This document shows, in pieces, positions 63,401-64,000 of a stretch of 64,000 nucleotides of DNA. Position numbers and translations under genes: made by a program. This DNA comes from Ananas comosus (lineage: Eukaryota > Streptophyta > Magnoliopsida > Poales > Bromeliaceae): assembly GCF_001540865.1 (NCBI RefSeq), contig NC_033636.1:10689091-10753090 (forward strand), written 5' to 3'. Position 1 is the first letter of the stretch, and each line of letters opens with the position of its first letter. The notes under the pieces are model-generated. The model ran no database searches. It saw nothing but the letters and a program-made list of their open reading frames with translations, and was not told the DNA's origin.

Positions 63401-64000
63401 AGGAGTTATCACTGGTTTGTCATCGCAGCTCTAAAAATTAGTATGGTTATATCATCTAGTGCAAGGATTTAAGTGCCCATTGGCACGAGCCGTATACACC
63501 ATGTCGTATCATGCCAACAAAATATCGACAGGATATAGCTCCCATGCTGATGGCATAGCTTAAAACCCTCTTTTCTTTAAATTATTAAGTCATTTTTTCA
63601 ATAAAATTCAAAAGATTTGATATATAATAAGTAATTAGAATATTTTGTTGCTAAAGAAAATAAATATTTCACGCCATTATGTGTTAACACACATGTATTT
63701 TTTTTGACCAACACGTATCGGCATGGTGCGTGCCGTGCCATGACATGGCACACACCATGCTGTACCGTGCTAGTAAGTTTTCGACAAAGCCCCGCACCAG
63801 AGCGCATAAATCCTTGGTCTAGGGTTATATAACTATTTACTGTAACACGCTTCAACATTGAAGTGTTCATTATTGCAATGCACTGTACTCTGAATCTGAT
63901 CACCTCAACTACATCTAACTCAGGTTCCACTGATGGCCTTGTACGATTTTGGGAAAATGAAGAAGGTAAGATGCTTCAGGACATTTACATTGGACATGAA
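51418..64000 (+). CDS. SCD1: SCD1-type DENN and WD40 protein, 3' end beyond window
   Basis: Plant SCD1 (STOMATAL CYTOKINESIS DEFECTIVE 1) is a DENN-domain Rab exchange factor with C-terminal WD40 repeats, needed for cytokinesis, exocytosis and clathrin-linked endocytosis. Twenty-nine exons join in frame from 51418-51606 to 63924-63965, coding for 1104 residues; the remaining 3' exons are outside. The DENN parts are upstream (IFEYFVVCGLGPE, exon 1), core (IYVSCIAFRDPIC, 53455-53656; LLERRILLRSNK, 54426-54526; HVYIPLIFFSGVDYIDAPTP, 55390-55503) and downstream (GYRNFI, near 56300). The middle has charged helical segments. WD40 repeats begin at 60742 (IRTLRGHTGAI) and continue through SGSDDHSVIVWDK, TASHDGTVKMWDV, NVWDIRAGKQ, TGSDDWTARVWS and GSTDGLVRFWE. 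All junctions are GT-AG. The last bases (63966-64000) are read as intron after GAAG/GTAAGA, though they are also open. Confidence 0.93.
52501..52843. mobile_element. MULE-like MITE, copy 2, in SCD1 intron 2
   Basis: Ends CAAGGATTTAAGTGCC and GGCACTTAAATTCTTG mirror copy 1 at 34722-35063 (in opposite orientation) with the same GGCACGG-type palindromes. Flanks GTCATAAT and GCCATGAT are a degraded target duplication. Confidence 0.8.
59322..59527. mobile_element. MITE in SCD1 intron 19
   Basis: The left end (GCAATGCTAGGTTTACAACC, then GGTTGTAATCCTACAA) matches the reverse complement of the right end (AAATGCTAAGTCTACAAAC, then GGTTGTAATCCCTACAA) over about 50 bp. A related end is seen near 19620-19690. 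No coding frame. Confidence 0.75.
63462..63815. mobile_element. MULE-like MITE, copy 3, in SCD1 intron 28
   Basis: The end CAAGGATTTAAGTGCC and the opposite GCATAAATCCTTG match copies 1 and 2, with the same core (ATTAAGTCATTTTTTCAATAA and AATATTTTGTTGCTAAAG). Flanks ATCTAGTG and GTCTAGGG suggest a decayed target duplication. It lies between two WD40-coding exons. Confidence 0.8.

Overview
This is a plant nuclear window from what looks like a monocot. The genes have many introns, the first exon of the glycine decarboxylase gene is very GC-rich while its introns are AT-rich, and there is a Bowman-Birk-type inhibitor and dense MITE, hAT, SINE and Helitron debris. A commelinid such as pineapple would fit, but the sequence alone does not prove the species. 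I see no bacterial or viral gene cluster.

Layout. 1-2.3 kb is AT-rich flank with a 228-bp solo LTR. A cytokinin dehydrogenase gene (+, 2383-5812, 5 exons) converges on a NAP1-type histone chaperone (-, 6479-10387). Next are a plant protein of unknown function with a likely C-terminal membrane anchor (-, 11906-15025, 8 exons, open frame across every junction) and a small membrane-segment protein (-, 16357-18736). A CBL10-type calcineurin B-like calcium sensor follows (-, 20822-24160, 8 exons). Its first three exons, intron 3 part and promoter are repeated head-to-tail at 26662-29571, with a third, older copy of the upstream flank around 31.2-32.6 kb.

From 29.6 to 37.4 kb I find no intact gene. 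It holds a LINE 3' remnant, nested MITEs, a MULE-like MITE and a Helitron carrying a broken piece of coproporphyrinogen III oxidase. A 25-base assembly gap at 37420-37444 precedes two copies of a Bowman-Birk-like inhibitor gene. The first copy is cut at a single N; the second is complete (40720-41372). The mitochondrial glycine decarboxylase P-protein gene (-, 42028-48321) and an SCD1-type DENN/WD40 gene (+, 51418 to beyond the window end, 29 exons seen) are divergently arranged about 3.1 kb apart.

The genes are unrelated housekeeping, hormone, signalling and trafficking loci with no operon-like logic. The most notable structure is structural: two local duplications whose edges sit exactly on isolated N characters. 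They may be real tandem duplicates or two haplotypes joined by the assembler. One of them shows a hAT insertion with its empty site next to it. I found no convincing new molecular system; the best second-look items are the Helitron gene capture, the duplicated CBL10 5' half, the inhibitor copies with atypical reactive loops, and the uncharacterised membrane-anchored repeat protein.
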